Shown here: positions 9,723-19,270 of the stretch, one piece after another
How the letters are laid out: every line of letters begins with the position of its first letter
How positions within the stretch are numbered: position 1 is the first letter of the stretch
Source: Thermoanaerobacter sp.
Lineage (GTDB): Bacteria > Bacillota > Thermoanaerobacteria > Thermoanaerobacterales > Thermoanaerobacteraceae
NCBI GenBank assembly: GCA_014896455.1
Contig: JADBKJ010000024.1
Location: forward strand, 43,883 to 107,882
Direction: 5' to 3'
DNA length: 64,000 nt
Notes under the pieces: generated by a model
The model's database searches: none
Told to the model about the DNA's origin: nothing
Seen by the model: the letters and a program-made list of their open reading frames with translations, nothing else
Translations under genes and position numbers: made by a program

Positions 9723-10757
9723 TTATCTGACATAAATATCATACTCTTGTTTTTCTTTCACCCTTCCTACAATAAAAGCTCCAAATTTTAACTTTTTATT
9801 AAGCCTTCGATAAAGTTCTTCTGCTTTCTCTTCTGACACTGATATTAACAATCCTCCTGAAGTTTGAGGGTCAAACATAAGGTCAATGACCTCGTCCTCT
9901 TCCACCTCTATGCAAACTTTCCCTTTTAAATACTTTTTATTCCTATAACATCCCCCAGGGATTAACCCCATTTGAGCCAATTCTCTCGCCCCTTCAATCA
10001 AAGGAATAGAATCTTTATCAAATTCAATAGTAACACCGCTGGAAAAAGCCATCTCATAGGCATGCCCTAAAAGTCCAAACCCTGTTATGTCGGTACATGC
10101 GTTAACTCCAACCTCTTTCATTATTTCAGAAGCCTCTTTATTTAAATATTTCATAACTTCCACTGCCAATAAATATGTTTCAGATGGGCACATCTCTCCT
10201 TTTATGGCAGTATTTATAACACCAATTCCCAAGGGCTTCGTGAGAATCAGCACATCTCCCGGCTTAGCAGTAGAATTTTTTATCACCTTCTCAGGATGCA
10301 CAATTCCTGTGACGCTCAATCCGTATTTAGGTTCTTCGTCCTCAATAGTATGACCTCCTGCTATTAAAGCTCCCGCTTCTTTCACTTTGTCATTTCCACC
10401 TCTTAACACTTCCTTCAGCACGTCAATGTAAGCAGCTGGAAAACACACCACGTTTAGCGCAAACAAAGGAACTGCTCCCATGGCATATACATCACTTAGG
10501 GCATTTGCTGCCGCAATCTGTCCAAAGTCATAAGGGTCATCCACCACAGGAGTGAAATAGTCAACTGTATGGACTACTGCAATGTCCTCATTTAATTTGT
10601 ACACAGCAGCATCATCATTGGTATTCAAACCAACTAGCAAATTTTCATTCCAGGTTATCTCTAACTGGCACAGAACCTGTGCCAAGGCCTCAGGGCCAAT
10701 CTTGGCTGCTCAACCAGCGCTTTTTGTCAATTGTGTAAGTTTTATTTTTTCTATCAC
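9723..10757 (-). CDS. selD: Selenide, water dikinase SelD, itself a selenoprotein (Sec16)
   Basis: Makes selenophosphate from selenide and ATP. The reading frame starts at GTG 10757, 7 nt after AAGGAGG, and has an in-frame UGA at 10712-10710 (codon 16) in the catalytic context TKSAG-U-AAKIGPEAL, where other SelDs have Cys or Sec. A hairpin (GCCAAG/CTTGGC) begins just after the UGA, consistent with a bacterial SECIS. Total 344 residues. Later motifs include NTNDDAAVY, AGGHTIEDEEPKYGLSVTG and DITGFGLLGHA. Without recoding only a fragment from 10685 would be called. Confidence 0.95.
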
Positions 10758-10814
10758 AACTGATACCTCCTTTCTGTTATTATAAATCGGCCCAGGGCCT
10801 TGTCACTATGAAAA

Positions 10815-11951
10815 TTACCGCCTGTTGAGAACTTCTAATGCTTTTTCATAATCCTCTTTACTTACAAGGATCACAGGCCCTGTGCAGCCCATTCCACTCT
10901 CTGCATAAATCCCATTTTCCCATAAGAGTTTCACCATATCTTCAAGCTCCAGAACATCAATCCCAGAAATTTCTTCTGTAACTGGCTTTTTCTCAGGTAT
11001 TTTGACAGAAATTTGCTTCTCTTCTATCTCTTTACTCTTCAATCCCTTTATTACATCATCAAATCCTGCTCTTCTAACCAGCTCAAACTCTTTTGATGCA
11101 ATTTCAAAGAGATTCCCCTTTACTAAATCTGCTGTAAACCTTATGGCATTGGCAGCTACAGGAGCTCCAGAAGCGCGCGATAAAATCAGTATAAGTCTTC
11201 CATAATTTTCTCCTATCCCCGGTCCATAGCCATATCCCAACGCTTCATAGTCTCCTCCCGTAGTATAAGCAGAGAGAACCTTTACAATGATATTTCCTGT
11301 AAGTGTGTCCGTCACCATCACGTCGCAGGAAGCGGACAAAAGGTCATTTCCCCTCATTATCAAGCCGCCATCCTGCCTTATAGAAGTAGCAAAATCTATG
11401 TCATAACCTCTTTCCCGAAGCTCAAGCAAAATCCGCTCAACCTGTCTTGCACCATCTACATTTAAAATTCCTATTCTAGGCTTTTTGATCCCTAGCGCTT
11501 TTGCTACAATATTGCCGTATACAGCATTTCTCACCATAGCTTCTATTCTATCAAAGGCAGCAGTACCTGTTGTGGTAGCTATCAAAAGTTCCTTCCCCTT
11601 TGCAGGTGTTATAACTCTTCCCACTGTAGCAACACCAAGGGGGAAATTGTAATGCATTGTGACACAGGCATCCAGTTCTTTTCTATCTAATAAATCCTCC
11701 ATTATTTTGTGGCATTCTTCAAGTGTTTTTGCTTCATAACATTTTAAGTCACTATCTCCCCTATCCCCAATGAGTACAACTTCGACATCGCTAAACATCT
11801 CTTGTGCCATCCTAGCTCCCAAGATTATTTCAGAACTTCCATGTTCACTGCCTAAGGTAGTTATTCCTACTCTTATTTTCTTGCTGTATTCCCCCTTCTC
11901 AACAAAATCCGCCATCTGATTAAAAATCTCTGCAATCACTTTCTTGTTCAT
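10815..11951 (-). CDS. grdD: Glycine/sarcosine/betaine reductase component C, subunit alpha
   Basis: 378 residues of the GrdD/PlsX-like phosphotransacetylase-type subunit. Component C takes the carboxymethyl-selenoether from protein A and releases acetyl phosphate. Visible motifs are GITTLGSEHGS, TGTAAFDRIEAMVRNAVYGN and a C-terminal GMGCTGP holding Cys356, matching the acetyl-accepting cysteine reported near this position in the family. It lies 3 nt after grdC, with selD next. Confidence 0.94.
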   Translation of the reverse strand: MNKKVIAEIFNQMADFVEKGEYSKKIRVGITTLGSEHGSSEIILGARMAQEMFSDVEVVLIGDRGDSDLKCYEAKTLEECHKIMEDLLDRKELDACVTMHYNFPLGVATVGRVITPAKGKELLIATTTGTAAFDRIEAMVRNAVYGNIVAKALGIKKPRIGILNVDGARQVERILLELRERGYDIDFATSIRQDGGLIMRGNDLLSASCDVMVTDTLTGNIIVKVLSAYTTGGDYEALGYGYGPGIGENYGRLILILSRASGAPVAANAIRFTADLVKGNLFEIASKEFELVRRAGFDDVIKGLKSKEIEEKQISVKIPEKKPVTEEISGIDVLELEDMVKLLWENGIYAESGMGCTGPVILVSKEDYEKALEVLNRR

Positions 11952-11954
11952 TTT

Positions 11955-13484
11955 TTACACCTCGCTACCAATGAGATACTCTGCAAGGTCCCTCAGGGCT
12001 TTAGCTATCATTTTCCTTATCTCTTTTTCTTCAACTCCCTTTTCTTCTTTTACCCCCGGATTTGCCTCTATAATCATTGAAATCCCATCAAACAGATTTG
12101 TCATGCGCGCCAGAAAAAGGCTACCTTTCCCTATTATCATAGCTCTTTTAATTTCTCCCTTTAGTATTTTTTCTCTTATATGCCCCAATACAGGAACACC
12201 TGAAGGAATGTGTCCTTGAGTGGGAGCAAAACCAGGCATGCCGTGTTTTAGTATGAATTCATCTATTTGACTCTTTTCTATATCCCCTCGCTTCACACCT
12301 AGTGCTGCAATCATCTTGTAGTTAGCTTTAGGGACATCTCCTGCACCTGCTGGCTCTGTTATCTCTGGGTTTTGCATCTCAACTGAATATTTGTCAACAT
12401 CTGTCACTTTAAGCCCCAACCTCTCAAGAGGTTCCACTGCTACTGCATGCATGACCACCTGAGGCGAAGCGCCTGCTCCTATTGTATGTCTTCCAACGCT
12501 ATCCAATCTAATAATTGGATTTATTCCATCATCCTGTGAAACTAGTACAGCAAAACCGCCTAACACATCCTCAAGGACAGGCAATCCTTTTTTCACATGG
12601 TCTCTCCCATTCATTCCCAATTTAGCAGTAGCCCCACCAGCTACCACTACTACATTTTTAAAAACACCTGATTTTATTAGCGACGCAGCATTCAAAAGAG
12701 CATGGGCAGGTCCGGCACAAAATCCCCTTACATCGGCACCTGTGGCATTACTGCAACCTACAATTTCACCAATGGCTTTTGCAAAGTTTCCGCCACCTCT
12801 CTGATTCATGTCCCCACAGGCTTCTTCCGAACATTCTATTATGTAGTCTATTTCTTCCGGACTCATCCCTGTATTTTTCAACAAATGCTTGAATGCCAGT
12901 ATTGCAGAAGCCTTTGTGGCCAGATTTTCCAACATTACATGGGAGGAAAGAGTTATATCTTTGTCATGAGCTTTCTTCACACATCCAACTATTTTGCCGT
13001 TAAATCTAAGAGGTACCGCCTTATTTTCTATCTGCCTCTCTATCTCCTCTAAAGAAACTACTTCTTTTAATCTTGACAAATCTTTCTCACTGATCAATGG
13101 ATGTCCTTCTAATTTTCTTCTAACTTCTTTTACAAAGTCTTCTTCCAAAAGCACTAAATCAAAAACGTCAGATATCTGCATCAAAGCGTAAAACTCATCC
13201 TCAGGCATTATCTCTCCAAATGCCCCAAATCTCTTAGGAGGCAATGGATTTTGATACCATGGCCGTGGAATATCATTCAGTTTGTCAGGATATATATTCC
13301 CTATATAAGCTTGATTTGGAGGGTAAGAAATACAGTCTTCATAAGACCTTATGTAGTCATTTATTTTTAAGAGATAATCAGAATTTTTGTTTTCTCTTTC
13401 TAATATTTGGGTTGTACCTGCTTCCAGCATTACGTTAGGGACATGAACCAAAATATGGCTACACCCTTTTATCACTGGATTCAT
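11955..13484 (-). CDS. grdC: Glycine/sarcosine/betaine reductase component C, subunit beta
   Basis: About 509 residues from ATG 13484, 8 nt after an AAAGGAG site; the longer in-frame start at 13535 runs through an intercistronic hairpin. It has the thiolase/KAS III-like fold of GrdC: IDYIIECSEEACGD, GADVRGFCAGPAHALLNAA with the likely active cysteine, and GHIPSGVPVLGH. With GrdD it forms component C, producing acetyl phosphate for ATP synthesis. Confidence 0.95.
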   Translation of the reverse strand: MNPVIKGCSHILVHVPNVMLEAGTTQILERENKNSDYLLKINDYIRSYEDCISYPPNQAYIGNIYPDKLNDIPRPWYQNPLPPKRFGAFGEIMPEDEFYALMQISDVFDLVLLEEDFVKEVRRKLEGHPLISEKDLSRLKEVVSLEEIERQIENKAVPLRFNGKIVGCVKKAHDKDITLSSHVMLENLATKASAILAFKHLLKNTGMSPEEIDYIIECSEEACGDMNQRGGGNFAKAIGEIVGCSNATGADVRGFCAGPAHALLNAASLIKSGVFKNVVVVAGGATAKLGMNGRDHVKKGLPVLEDVLGGFAVLVSQDDGINPIIRLDSVGRHTIGAGASPQVVMHAVAVEPLERLGLKVTDVDKYSVEMQNPEITEPAGAGDVPKANYKMIAALGVKRGDIEKSQIDEFILKHGMPGFAPTQGHIPSGVPVLGHIREKILKGEIKRAMIIGKGSLFLARMTNLFDGISMIIEANPGVKEEKGVEEKEIRKMIAKALRDLAEYLIGSEV

Positions 13485-13508
13485 CAGCGCCACTCCTTTC
13501 ACATGAAA

Positions 13509-13533
13509 CTGCAGCTCTTTTAAAAAGAGCTGC
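13509..13533. other. Intercistronic hairpin between grdB and grdC
   Basis: TGCAGCTCTTT and AAAGAGCTGCA arms form an 11-bp stem with a tiny loop in the grdB-grdC gap. No U tract follows on the minus strand, so mRNA stabilisation or processing is more likely than termination. Confidence 0.5.
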
Positions 13534-13541
13534 ATAAAATT

Positions 13542-14840
13542 TTATTCAAAAACAGTTTGCCCTTCTATATCTGTTTCTAAAGCTTTTAGAGCCTTTTCTA
13601 CTAATTTTTTCCTTAAAGCGTATTCCTCTTTAGGCCCAAGTGAAGGATTGCCCAAAGGATGTGGTATAGCCACTGCTGGCACAATCCTATTCGCACCTAC
13701 TGTCTTGGAGATTGGAACTATGGTGCAAACGTGAACTGTCGGTATACCGGCCCTTTCCAACTCTTTTACCATCGTTGCACCGCAACGAGTACAGGTTCCT
13801 CAGGTAGAGGTTAGAATAACAGCCTGCACTTTGTCTTCAAGCAATTCCTTAGCAATATTTTGAGCAAATCTTCTCGCATTAGCTACTGAAGTGCCATTCC
13901 CAACAGTAGCATAGTAGTAGTTATAAAGCTTGCCAATCTTGCCCTCCCTTTCTAACTCCCTTAAAGCGTCAACCGGAAGCACCCTGTCAGGGTCTTCATT
14001 GGCGTATACAGGGTCATATCCTCCATGAGCCGTTTCATGAGTTTCGCTAGTTAAATTATCTATTCCTTCTATACTGTATTTGCCGTACTTAGAAGCACTG
14101 GAAGATTCTATGTGGTCTGGATTGCCTTTGGGCACTATTCCGCCTGAAGTGACGAGTGCGATCAGGGCCTCTTTGACATTTACAGCTTTAGCGGGAGGAA
14201 CTCTGTCAAAATCAGGCATAGGATATTCCGTGGTAAAAGGCTCTCCTTTTAACTTTTTGATGAGCATTTCTACAGCCCTTTTAGAAGCCCTTTCTTCAAC
14301 AAAGATGTTTTTTCTTATTCCTCTTGGAATATATCCCTCTTCTTCAGGCGCACCTATGGGCTCCTTAAAACCTAACTTCAAAGCTAAACTTGCCATTTTA
14401 GAAACTGCATTTTTCATTCCTGCTGCCGAATCAGTAGTTTTTATGATGTACACATGCTTCTTATATAGGTCAACTCCTGGGTTTTCAGGATACATTCCAG
14501 TAACCGCAGGAATTCCAAACTTATCCTGAACAGCTTTGCAGATGGTGCCACAAGCTGTTCCATACCTTCCCGCATTAAAAGCAGGACCAGCTATGAAAAC
14601 ATCAGGCTTATATCTTTCAATCATCTGTAGAATCTCTTGTGTAGCCTTTTCAATGTTTTCATTAAAATAGCTGTCTCCACAAATTACTGTTGCTACAATC
14701 TCTGCTTTATCACCAAAAGAACCTTTAAAAGCCATTCCCGGACCTACCGGTCCTTCTTTCACCATGGGCGGAATTGAAGCTTTGTCCTCTCCTCCAATTT
14801 GACCAAAAAACTGATTTAAATAATGGACAACCCTTAACAA
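13542..14840 (-). CDS. grdB: Glycine reductase component B, selenoprotein subunit gamma (Sec347)
   Basis: 432 residues with an in-frame UGA at 13802-13800. The context is ILTST-U-GTCTRCGATMV, the conserved UxxCxxC site of GrdB. A tight hairpin (GTTGC-GGT-GCAAC) follows within a few bases, as expected of a bacterial SECIS. The subunit binds glycine as a Schiff-base substrate complex and passes the carboxymethyl group to Sec of GrdA. Without recoding it appears as two fragments, 13800-14840 and 13542-13772. It lies between grdA and grdC. Confidence 0.96.
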
Positions 14841-14865
14841 ATTATCTCCTCCTTTCGAGGAAAAC

Positions 14866-15330
14866 TTAATATTTTGAATACTGTTCTCTTATAGACCTGA
14901 CTTCTTTAGAAATTGCCTCAACATCTAGCACCATCTCCATCATGCCGACCTGTTCTTCATACACATTAGGGTCTATCTCCTTCTTTATTTCCTCTTCTAA
15001 TATGTGGTAAACTCTGAGTCCCAACGGGACCCCTGCCAGTGGACCTGCATAGGTAGGATCTCCATTTGTAACCGTTTCTGCAGCCAAACTTGCAGCTTCT
15101 GCCTCATTGCTTCCCAAAATCACTACTACATTTTCCGGACCGTATTTTTCTGCTAACTCTTTAATCCTACCTTGGATCTCCAGGTCCATTGCTCCTGCAG
15201 CAGTTCAGACAAAGCATTCAGTAGCAGTAAACACCACTTCTGCTCCAGTTGTCTTTATACACTCTTCAATGGCAGGACCTGGTATTCCATCCCTATCGCC
15301 TACTATTATCACTTTCTTACCTTCTAACAT
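14866..15330 (-). CDS. grdA: Glycine reductase selenoprotein A (Sec42)
   Basis: 154 residues from ATG 15330 with an in-frame UGA at 15207-15205. The redox motif is [16 protein letters not shown] (CxxU). A small hairpin (TGCT/AGCA) follows the UGA. N-terminal [20 protein letters not shown] and the later [15 protein letters not shown] are typical GrdA. It carries the carboxymethyl selenoether between components B and C and is re-reduced by thioredoxin. It lies 15 nt after grdE. Standard translation would show only the part from 15189. Confidence 0.96.
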
Positions 15331-15345
15331 TCTTTCTACCTCCCT

Positions 15346-16632
15346 TTAATATTCTCTTGCAGTCAGATTATTAAATCCCACTTCAGAAGTAGAACCAGTA
15401 ATAGCCTGTAATTCTACCTCTATGCTGCCATCTTCTTTAACGCTTCCCTCAAAACCACCCGCTATTACATTTGCTGCTTCTATATGCCCTATAATCTTTT
15501 TCATTTTTGGGAGCCTTATTATCTCATTTGCATTTCCTGTACTTACAACAGCATTTGCTCTCGGGTCTGCATCTGCTAAAGACTGAGACAAACCGTCTCT
15601 TCCTGCAAATTCATCTGTAACAAGAACCGTTTTTATTCCTTTCTCTTCCAGCTTACGACAATTCATTATCAAGTCTGTGTCTGGATTCCCGAAACCTTCT
15701 TCTGAAATAATGACTCCCTCAAGCCCAAGGTATTCTGCCAATTTGGCTGTATAATCAGAAGACCTTTCTTTGTCCGCTAGTGTGACATTTTCATTTGTTA
15801 TGATTATTCCCACAAAATTTATTTCTTTGCCATGCTTTTCATATAAATCTTCTATGATGGGATTATTCATGTGAACATAGGTGGTATTTTTATCGCAGGC
15901 TGAAACGCAATTGCCGCTGACTATAGCCCCGTCCATCACTTCTGTAGGATAAATGAAAGTTGGAACAATTTTCTTAGCATCAACTCCATACACATAAGTA
16001 TCGTGAAGCAACCCCTGGCTCTGTAACATGTAAATATATCCTACTCTAGGCAAATCGGGATACTTTTTCACACTTTCAAGGAGTGGCAAAGTTTCATATT
16101 CCTTTATCTCATCAGGTTCTACATCTCTTCCAGCTTCCCCTATCAAAGCTGCTGCTTTTAAACCAGCTATTCTTACAACTTCCTCATGTTCATGTTTTGG
16201 AAGCCCTTCTACGGGTTCACACACCACTACGATATTTATAAGCTTCGAAAAAGGAGTATATTTTGCACCTTCCCCTGACATGTCAATTATGCCTTCCTGG
16301 AATCCCACAATCCTACCGGTTGTCACCACAGCTGTCCCTTTTAAGACATGAGTTCTACCCTCTCCTACTGTCTCTACTTTGCTTATAAATCCTGGAAATA
16401 TTCCTCCTTTTCCTCTAACTTTGACACGCGGTTCAATTACGTCCTTTACTGGTATTATTCTCACTTCTTCTCCCGGCTTTGCAATTTCTATATCTACTCT
16501 TTCTAGTCTGCTGTCTTGCTTTAAAGCTTTAATTATTTCTTCTTTATTTAAGTAAAGCACTCCATCTTTTACTTTTGTTACATCAGAAAACACCACATCT
16601 TTTATATAAATATTCCCTATTTCCAGCCTCAT
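15346..16632 (-). CDS. grdE: Glycine reductase component B proprotein GrdE (pyruvoyl precursor)
   Basis: 428-residue proprotein. The predicted self-cleavage site is Asn-Cys242 in IVSGN|CVSACDKNTTY; in characterised GrdE the cysteine at this position becomes the pyruvoyl cofactor that binds glycine's amino group. The C-terminal part has DEFAGRDGLSQSLAD and NVIAGGF. Together with GrdB it forms the substrate-specific component B, and the SACDKNT context favours glycine over sarcosine or betaine (inference). Located between trxA and grdA. Confidence 0.95.
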   Translation of the reverse strand: MRLEIGNIYIKDVVFSDVTKVKDGVLYLNKEEIIKALKQDSRLERVDIEIAKPGEEVRIIPVKDVIEPRVKVRGKGGIFPGFISKVETVGEGRTHVLKGTAVVTTGRIVGFQEGIIDMSGEGAKYTPFSKLINIVVVCEPVEGLPKHEHEEVVRIAGLKAAALIGEAGRDVEPDEIKEYETLPLLESVKKYPDLPRVGYIYMLQSQGLLHDTYVYGVDAKKIVPTFIYPTEVMDGAIVSGNCVSACDKNTTYVHMNNPIIEDLYEKHGKEINFVGIIITNENVTLADKERSSDYTAKLAEYLGLEGVIISEEGFGNPDTDLIMNCRKLEEKGIKTVLVTDEFAGRDGLSQSLADADPRANAVVSTGNANEIIRLPKMKKIIGHIEAANVIAGGFEGSVKEDGSIEVELQAITGSTSEVGFNNLTAREY

Positions 16633-16645
16633 AAAATCACCTCCT

Positions 16646-16963
16646 CTAAATATGCCTTTTTATCATCTCCTCAATCTTCTCTATTGTCACATCTTTTGAT
16701 ATTTCATCCACTTTTTCGCCATTTTTGTAAAGCTGAAAAGTTGGAAGTCCTAATACCTTCAAAGAAATGCACAATCTCCTGTTTTGTGAAGCATCTAATT
16801 TGCAAAATTTAACTTTATCAGCATATTTTTGCTCTAACTTTTCTACTTCAGGCATTAAAGCAAGGCACTGTTCGCACTTTGGTCCCCAAAAGTCAATCAA
16901 GACCAACTTTTCTTCCTTTTTTACTACTTCATCAAAATTGTCTTTATTCACTTCAATCACCAA
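16646..16963 (-). CDS. trxA: Thioredoxin, glycine-reductase type
   Basis: 105 residues, one thioredoxin fold. The active site is WGPKCEQC (Cys30/Cys33) in place of the usual WCGPC, a variant typical of thioredoxins in glycine reductase operons. The cis-proline is in GLPTFQLY. It passes electrons from TrxB to GrdA. The start is TTG at 16963 just after AAGGAGG; a GTG next to it is the alternative. Located 13 nt from each neighbour in the operon. Confidence 0.93.
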   Translation of the reverse strand: MVIEVNKDNFDEVVKKEEKLVLIDFWGPKCEQCLALMPEVEKLEQKYADKVKFCKLDASQNRRLCISLKVLGLPTFQLYKNGEKVDEISKDVTIEKIEEMIKRHI

Positions 16964-16976
16964 TTCTCACCTCCTT

Positions 16977-17903
16977 TCAACACTCCAATTCTTCAATATA
17001 CCTCTCAGCAGCTACTGCTGCTATCGCCCCATCTGCCGCTGCTGTCACTATTTGTCTTAACAGTTTTGCCCTGCAATCCCCTGCGGCAAACACTCCTTCA
17101 ATATTTGTCCTCATATTTTCATCTGTCAGAATATATCCCCTTTCATCCATCTCAATTAATCCCTTGAAAATTTCTGTACTGGGCTTCATCCCGATGAAAA
17201 TAAACACCCCATCCGTTTTTACTTCCTTCAACTCTCCTGTTTTGACGTTTCTCACTATAACTTTCTCTACTATCCCATCCCCTTCTATCCTTTCCACTAC
17301 GCTGTCCCACAGAAATTTTATTTTGGGATTTTTAAAAGCCTTATCTTGCAAGCATTTGTTTGCTCTTAACTTATCTCTTCTGTGGATAATTGTAACGTTT
17401 TTAGCAAATTTAGTGAGGTATAACGCCTCCTGAACAGCAGAGTCCCCTCCCCCTACCACTACCACATCCAAATCAGTAAAGAAATCTGCATCACAGGTTG
17501 CGCAATAAGAAACTCCTTTGCCTATAAATTCTTCTTCTCCTGGCACATTTAATTTCATATGTTCCGCTCCTGTAGCAATTATAACCGTCTTCCCTTCATA
17601 ACAGCCTTTTGTAGTTATAACCTTTTTTATCTTTTCGCTCAATTCTACTTTTTTGACTTCTTCCATGACAAAACAAGTTCCAAAAGATTCTGCCTGTTCT
17701 CTCATCCTCTTTACAATTTTAGGTCCTGTCGCCTCTTCCACAGAACCGGGATAATTTTCTATATCATCCGTTATAGCAGCTTGACCTCCAATCTTACTTC
17801 TTTCAAAAACTACAGTATTCAATTTTCCTCTTGAAGCGTAAATCGCTGCAGATAGTCCAGCAGGCCCTCCACCAATTATGAGACAATCATATAAAGTAGA
17901 CAC
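16977..17903 (-). CDS. trxB: Thioredoxin reductase
   Basis: 308-residue FAD/NAD(P)H enzyme: N-terminal IIGGGPAGLSAAIYASRG (FAD), redox CATCDADFF, NAD(P)-binding VVVGGGDSAVQEAL, and C-terminal GVFAAGDCRAK. It reduces the variant thioredoxin encoded next and so powers glycine reductase. It lies 12 nt after grdX. Confidence 0.95.
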   Translation of the reverse strand: MSTLYDCLIIGGGPAGLSAAIYASRGKLNTVVFERSKIGGQAAITDDIENYPGSVEEATGPKIVKRMREQAESFGTCFVMEEVKKVELSEKIKKVITTKGCYEGKTVIIATGAEHMKLNVPGEEEFIGKGVSYCATCDADFFTDLDVVVVGGGDSAVQEALYLTKFAKNVTIIHRRDKLRANKCLQDKAFKNPKIKFLWDSVVERIEGDGIVEKVIVRNVKTGELKEVKTDGVFIFIGMKPSTEIFKGLIEMDERGYILTDENMRTNIEGVFAAGDCRAKLLRQIVTAAADGAIAAVAAERYIEELEC

Positions 17904-17915
17904 AATTTCACCTCG

Positions 17916-18293
17916 CTATTCTCTAAAAGTTTCTATAGCTTCTTTTATCAATTCTTTATCAAGGTAGGCAAAGTCATTTAAAACCTTTTCATCGTCTATA
18001 TAATTTATTCCTTCCTTCTCTATTATCTCTTTTACTCTATTAAGGCATTCCTCAATTATCATCACACTATTAAAATCAACAGGGCCTTTATTTTCCTTAA
18101 GCAAAACAGATTTAAAAGGAGAACAATCTGGTTTTACGTTTCCCGCAAGAGGATGGGACATTAAGACATATCCTTTATGGATGAGGTCTCTACACCTTGT
18201 CAATACATTAACAATTGTTCCCACAACAAACTCACAGTTTTGAGGATATTTATCTCTTACTAAAGGGTTATTTGTGATGATAACGTATTTCAT
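17916..18293 (-). CDS. grdX: GrdX protein, first gene of the glycine reductase operon
   Basis: 125 residues starting MKYVIITNNPLVRDKY, a small Rossmann-like protein conserved at the head of grd operons (GrdX family) with unknown biochemical role. HKGYVLMSHPLAGNVKPDCSPF is the best conserved block. It directly follows the glycine riboswitch and terminator. Confidence 0.88.
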   Translation of the reverse strand: MKYVIITNNPLVRDKYPQNCEFVVGTIVNVLTRCRDLIHKGYVLMSHPLAGNVKPDCSPFKSVLLKENKGPVDFNSVMIIEECLNRVKEIIEKEGINYIDDEKVLNDFAYLDKELIKEAIETFRE

Positions 18294-18308
18294 AATATCA
18301 CCAAAATA

Positions 18309-18342
18309 GGGGAATAAAAGGACCTTACGCCTTTTATTCCCC
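18309..18342 (-). terminator. Riboswitch-controlled terminator before grdX
   Basis: A perfect 13-bp stem (18309-18321 with 18330-18342, GGGGAATAAAAGG and its complement) immediately follows the second glycine aptamer, then a short U-rich run. It is the likely expression platform; glycine should prevent it forming. Confidence 0.75.
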
Positions 18343-18517
18343 CGTCTGTTTACCTGAGAGATTCTTCTTTATAGAAGAATTGCTCCTTCGGTGCCTCTTT
18401 AGAGGCTTTCCGGGATATGGTCCGAATGCGGTCCTTTTGCCTGAGAGTTTCACGAGTATACAGGCCATATACCCGCTTGCTCCTTCGGCGCCCGGTTAGG
18501 GTCTCTCCCGCATTCTT
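18343..18517 (-). promoter_or_regulatory. Tandem glycine riboswitch controlling the grd-sel operon
   Basis: Two glycine aptamers lie head to tail on the minus strand, about 18431-18517 and 18343-18425. Each has the hallmark CGAAGGAGCAA block and the ACTCTCAGG or TCTCTCAGG block; the first also ends AGGCAAAAGGAC. They precede a terminator and grdX. Glycine is the substrate of the encoded reductase, so this is direct feed-forward induction. Confidence 0.95.
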
Positions 18518-18563
18518 CATCCCATTTCAAAATTAAATTGTTTGTTAAATACTTTACAATTAT

Positions 18564-18592
18564 ATTATATTCCATAAAATCACCAACGTCAA
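18564..18592 (-). promoter_or_regulatory. Sigma-A promoter of the grd-sel operon
   Basis: On the minus strand: TTGACG (-35, 18587-18592), exactly 17 nt, TATAAT (-10, 18564-18569). Transcription would start about 40 nt before the first glycine aptamer. Confidence 0.85.
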
Positions 18593-18610
18593 TACATTTT
18601 CTCTTAAAGG

Positions 18611-19180
18611 TTATACCCTGATTGCCCTCAAAGTAGTCATTTTTTCTGCTATTGAATACATATTTGAAATACTGCCCACTAAAAGCTTTTCTTTTATGCC
18701 ATAAAAATCAAGACAAGTTCCACAAGAGATAATCTCCACTCCCATTTCCATTAACTCTTTCAAATCTTCGATGACTTCTGAACCTTCTGTGGTAAGCTTT
18801 ACACCATTATTTATAAAAATTATACTTTCAGGCTTTTTACTCTGCTCCTTTAGAGAAACAATAAAGCTCTTCATTAGAATTTTACCAAGTCTCTCATCTC
18901 CCTCACCAAATTTGTCAGAAGTAACGACAACTACATAATTATCGCTCTTTTCATTGATTACAGTCTTTTTCCTGTAAATATTTATGTAAAATTCTTTTTC
19001 CTTTTCTTCTACTGCCACTTCACAACCTGCACTTTTCGCATATTTTGAAACATTCTCTTTAGCCGTTTCATTGTCCACAATTACTAAAATTTTTCCTTCC
19101 TGAATGTTTTCCAACGCTTTTTTAGTCATAATGACAGGAATAGGGCAGTTTTTACCCCTTGCATCAACTATATTATCCAT
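18611..19180 (-). CDS. yedF: Selenium metabolism protein YedF (TusA-DsrE fusion)
   Basis: 189 residues. Residues 1-70 are a TusA/SirA-like domain with ARGKNCPIPV (Cys12). The rest is DsrE/DsrF-like, ending VEIISCGTCLDFYGI with a CxxC. YedF proteins co-occur with selenocysteine genes and are thought to handle selenium or sulfane sulfur; the exact step is not established. It lies directly upstream of the grd-sel promoter, on the same strand. Confidence 0.9.
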   Translation of the reverse strand: MDNIVDARGKNCPIPVIMTKKALENIQEGKILVIVDNETAKENVSKYAKSAGCEVAVEEKEKEFYINIYRKKTVINEKSDNYVVVVTSDKFGEGDERLGKILMKSFIVSLKEQSKKPESIIFINNGVKLTTEGSEVIEDLKELMEMGVEIISCGTCLDFYGIKEKLLVGSISNMYSIAEKMTTLRAIRV

Positions 19181-19210
19181 AAAAATTCTCCCTCCCCTTT
19201 TAACTCATGA

Positions 19211-19243
19211 AAAAAGGCAGGTTTGTTAAAATCCTGCCTTTTT
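19211..19243. terminator. Terminator between yedF and the flavoprotein gene
   Basis: AAAAAGGCAGG (19211-19221) pairs with CCTGCCTTTTT (19233-19243); T-runs on both sides. It would stop minus-strand transcription leaving the flavoprotein gene before yedF. Confidence 0.8.
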
Positions 19244-19270
19244 TCATTTTAATTTAATTATAACACTTAA

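Noticed and set aside
9701..9742. Upstream in-frame start of selA overlapping selD
   Set aside because: No ribosome site there, while ATG 9700 has a well-placed AGGAG.
9723..10685. SelD starting at 10685
   Set aside because: The true frame starts at GTG 10757 and reads through UGA at codon 16 in the conserved SelD active site.
13542..13772. Separate 76-codon gene downstream of a 346-codon gene
   Set aside because: It is the C-terminal end of GrdB after the in-frame UGA (Sec) codon at 13802-13800.
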